Assembly: GCF_003006155.1 (NCBI RefSeq)
Contig: NZ_CP023559.1
Coordinates: forward strand, 2,666,001-2,730,000
Length of the DNA stretch: 64,000 bases
Source of the DNA: Salinicola tamaricis
GTDB lineage: Bacteria > Pseudomonadota > Gammaproteobacteria > Pseudomonadales > Halomonadaceae
Direction: 5' to 3'
This document shows positions 60,987 to 64,000 of this stretch, one piece after another (position 1 is the stretch's first letter; each line of letters opens with the position of its first letter). The notes under the pieces are model-generated. The model saw only the letters and a list, made by a program, of their open reading frames with translations. It made no database searches and was not told the origin of the DNA. Both the position numbers and the translations under genes were made by a program.

Positions 60987-61270
60987 GCAAGTCGATATCA
61001 CCGCCGATTCAGTGGGTTGATACCGGATGGGAGAAAGCGGCGGCGGGTGTCGATGAGCGAGCCTGAGCCTTGACGGTGCAGCGACCGCGTTAACTGCACC
61101 ATTGGCTGGCATCGGCGTGCGCCAGATTGTGCCGAGCACGCTGATCTGGCCTTGTCGCGCGAGGCAGCTTATTGATAAACAGGCAGAAACATCGAAAAGG
61201 CGCGGTTATTGCGCCGTCAACGGGGAGTGGCGTTGACGCCCGCTGCAGCGGGCACCAACGCGACTGACAG

Positions 61271-61288
61271 GCGGCCAATGAGGGCCGC
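61271..61288 (+). promoter_or_regulatory. ANTAR-type hexaloop hairpin in the nasA leader
   Basis: GCGGCC-AATGAG-GGCCGC: perfect 6-bp stem with a six-base loop, A at position 1 and G at position 4. The 5' arm is identical to the one in the divergent nir leader. Another hairpin (GCCCGC-TGCA-GCGGGC) lies 22 bases upstream. Confidence 0.6.
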
Positions 61289-61344
61289 ACGACCATGACA
61301 CAGTATCCGTGGGCTCGAGGCAGGGCGCGCGGTACGGGCAACGG

Positions 61345-61384
61345 GGCCCGACACCAGCTACGGCTTGGGGTCGGGCCTTTTTTT
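61345..61384 (+). terminator. Leader terminator (attenuator) of nasA
   Basis: GGCCCGAC, 17-base loop, GTCGGGCC, TTTTTTT. Eight-bp perfect stem with seven T, 106 bases upstream of the nasA ATG and downstream of the hexaloop hairpin, so it lies within the untranslated leader. Confidence 0.9.
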
Positions 61385-61490
61385 GTGCCCACTTTTGTGA
61401 CCACTTTTGTGACCACCAGCCCTGGCGCAGACGTTCCGAGCAGCGCAGGTACCGCCGATCACGGCTGTTGGCGCATCGAGGGAGGAGTCC

Positions 61491-64000
61491 ATGCCACTAT
61501 CTCGATCTGCATCTCAACCCACCTCGCCAGCCACGCCCCGAGCCGCGGGCGCCGGCGACGTGATGGATGAGGGCACCACAACCTGCCCGCCTTCTAAGGG
61601 CACCACGACTTGCCCTTATTGCGGCGTCGGCTGTGGTGTCGATATCACCTTTAGCGACGGCAAGCCCTCAGCGGTGGCGGGAACGCGCAGCCATCCGGCC
61701 AATGGTGGGCGGCTGTGCGTCAAGGGGAGTGCGCTGCACGAGACGCTGGGCCATGAAGGGCGGCTGCTCTATCCCCAGGTGGACGGCCAGCGGGTCGACT
61801 GGGACTGCGCGCTCGATACCCTGGCCGAGCGGCTGGCGGCGACCCAGCGCGAGCATGGCCAGCAGTCGGTCGCGGCCTATCTCTCCGGCCAGCTGTTGAC
61901 CGAGGATTACTACGTCGCCAACAAGCTGTTCAAGGGCTTTCTGGGCACCCCCCACGTGGATACCAACTCGCGGCTGTGCATGGCCTCGGCGGTGAGCGCT
62001 TACAAGCGCGCCTTCGGGGCCGACGCCGTGCCCTGCTGCTACGCCGATCTGGAGTGTGCCGAGCTGGTGGTGCTGGTGGGCGCCAACCCGGCCTGGAATC
62101 ATCCGGTGCTCTACCAACGGCTGAAGGCGGCCAAGCAGCGCAATCCGCTGCTGCGGGTGGTGGTGATCGACCCGCGGGTCACCGACAGCTGCGAGATCGC
62201 CGATCTCTATCTGGGGATCGCCCCCGGTAGCGACGCGCGGCTGTTCACTGGCCTGCTGGCCTGGATGGCGGCCAACGGGCGGGTCGACCGCCCCTATCTG
62301 GAGCGCCACACCCAGGGGTTCGAACAGACCCTGTCCGCGGCGCGGGAGGACGATGTCTCGCTAGCGGCCATCGCTGCCGACTGCGATATCGACCCTGAGC
62401 GCCTGGAGACCTTCTACTACTGGTTCGCCAACCAACTGCACGTGGTCACGCTCTACTCCCAGGGCATCAACCAGTCGAGCAGCGGCAGCGACAAGTGCCA
62501 GGCGATCATCAACTGCCATCTGGCCGGCGGCAAACTGGGCCTGCCCGGTGCCGGGCCGTTCTCGATCACCGGCCAGCCCAATGCCATGGGTGGGCGCGAG
62601 GTCGGCGGTCTGGCCAATCAGTTGGCGGCGCATATGGATTACGACTCGCCAGGGGCGATCGACCGGGTGACCCGTTTCTGGCGCGCACGCCGGGGCTGAC
62701 GCCGAGCCTGCCCGAAGGGCCGGGGTTGAAGGCGGTGGCACTGTTCGAGGCGATCGAGCGCGGCGAGATCCAGGCGCTGTGGATCATGGCCACCAATCCG
62801 GTGGTCAGCCTGCCGCGGGCCGACCACATCAAGCGCATTCTGGCCGCCTGTCCGTTGGTGATCGTCTCCGACTGCCTGGCCAACGCCGAGATTCTGGAAG
62901 TCGCAGACATCGTGCTGCCGGCCACCGGCTGGTCGGAGAAGGATGGCACCGTGACCAACTCGGAGCGCTGCATCTCGCGCCAGCGTGGGCTGCTGCCGCC
63001 GCCGGGGGAGGCACGCCACGACTGGTGGGCGCTGAGCCAGGTCGCCGCCCGCCTGGGTTACGCCGAAGCGTTCGCCTACCACCATCCGGCGCAAATCTTC
63101 GCCGAGCATGCCCGGCTCTCGGGGTTCGAGAACGGCGATAGCGCTGCGGGCGCGGAAGAGGCCGGGAGCCCCTGGCGGGTCTTCGATATCTCGAGTCTGG
63201 CCGATCTCGACCGCGAAGGCTATGACGCCCTGGCGCCGATCCAGTGGCCGGTCAACGCAAGCGCCCCGGCAGGCACGCCGCGGCTGTTCGTGGATGGCCG
63301 TTTCGCCACGCCCGACGGTCGCGCGCGGCTACTGCCGGTGCGCCCCCGCGCCCCGGCACAGGCGCTCGCGGCGCACTATCCCTTGCGTCTCAACACCGGT
63401 CGCATCCGCGATCAGTGGCACACCATGACGCGTACGGCCCGCGCGCCCCGCTTGATGAATCACCGCGCCGAGCCGTTCGTCGAGATCCACCCGCGGAATG
63501 CCGCCGACGCCGGTATCCAGGATCAGCAACTGGTCGAACTGGCGGCGCCCGGCGGGCGCTATCGGGCCCGCGCGCGCCTGGCCAAGGCGCAACGCCGCGG
63601 CGAGCTGTTCGCACCGATGCACTGGAACGCGGCCTTCAGCGGTCGTGCCAAGGTCAATGCGCTGATCCAGGCCCATGTCGACCCGCTCTCCGGGCAACCC
63701 GAATCGAAGCACGGGGCGGTGGCGCTGCGGCCGCTGCCGGTGGCCTGGGAGGCGACGCTGCTCGTCGCCGACGATCTGGCGATGAGCATCGATCCGCGCC
63801 CCGGCTGTGACTACTGGACGCGCATTCCACTTGCCAATGCGCTGCGCTGGCAGCTCGGCGGCGCCCCGGAAAGCGCCGGGCGCGACTGGCTGGGCTGGCT
63901 GGCGGCCGAGCTGCCGGTGGCGGTCTCCCAGTGGAGCCGTGACGACGCCCGGGGGCGACTGCGCGCCAGCGGTATCGAAGCGGGCCGGCTGCGCTGGTGG
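61491..64000 (+). pseudogene. nasA: Assimilatory nitrate reductase catalytic subunit, partial, one frame break
   Basis: Starts MPLSRSASQPTSPATPRAAG with GGGAGGAG upstream. The 4Fe-4S motif is TTCPYCGVGCGVDI with the last cysteine in GGRLCVKGSAL, followed by the Mo-bis-MGD domain (DTNSRLCMASAVSAYKRAFG, GANPAWNHPVLYQRLK, YSQGINQSSSGSDKCQAIIN, GPFSITGQPNAMGGREVGGL). A frame change near 62690 (FWRA to TPGLTPSLPEGPGLKAV) links to LWIMATNPVVSLPRADHIKR and RIRDQWHTMTRT. The gene runs off the window; a C-terminal BFD-like iron-sulfur domain could follow. It reduces nitrate to nitrite in the cytoplasm. Confidence 0.88.

Overview
High-GC bacterial DNA, most likely a halophilic gammaproteobacterium of the Halomonadaceae (Chromohalobacter/Salinicola/Halomonas-like). 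This is inferred from gene content: GlnE, RhlE, YrbL, DUF3581 and KatG homologues, plus a tripartite transporter next to two dehydrogenases arranged like the sulfolactate (slc/com) genes known from Chromohalobacter. No rRNA, tRNA, CRISPR array, integrase or transposase gene was seen.

Layout. 1-4101: end of a TctC-type receptor, TctA, TctB, then a 2-hydroxyacid dehydrogenase and an Ldh-type dehydrogenase (sulfolactate-like module). 4210-6316: LemA lipoprotein and two TPM-domain proteins. 6440-10158: RhlE helicase (-), glycerophosphodiesterase, cupin, His-rich SEC-C mini-protein. 10177-19761: LysR regulator (-) divergent from a dipeptide-type ABC operon, followed by two M20 peptidases. 20030-26960: small HrpK-like ORF, proline iminopeptidase, DgkA, MobA-like and XdhC, MarR, then nadC followed by a SIR2-like gene. 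27100-32523: small membrane protein plus Na+/solute symporter, MFS exporter, OprB porin, GlxA-type regulator. 32835-38201: katG divergent from glnE. 38347-45144: YrbL, GNAT, TrhO, and a minus-strand rhodanese/GNAT/PaiB/cupin run, then GNAT divergent from a MocR regulator. 45152-51619: MscS channel, YchJ, DUF3581, K+ channel, acetylpolyamine amidohydrolase-like, YjdM, GNAT. 51687-54803: FrcBCA-type sugar ABC operon. 55042-64000: cyanase, FNT channel, NirB-NirD fusion and a FAD reductase on the minus strand, divergent from NasA nitrate reductase, which runs off the end (nitrogen assimilation).

Three things stand out. (a) A family of about 146-bp palindromic elements with CTAG ends (four near-full copies, one internally deleted copy, one end remnant) is scattered between genes; one copy splits a cupin gene. 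(b) Both divergent nitrate-assimilation transcripts have a strong intrinsic terminator in the 5' leader, preceded by a hairpin with the same GCGGCC 5' arm and a six-base A..G.. loop, which is what ANTAR (NasR/NasT-type) antitermination would need. (c) Many genes, including housekeeping ones (glnE, dgkA, nirB, nasA, katG), carry frame breaks or single stops. The breadth suggests sequence or assembly error rather than real decay, so broken genes are listed as pseudogenes only in the sense that the reading frame as given is interrupted.
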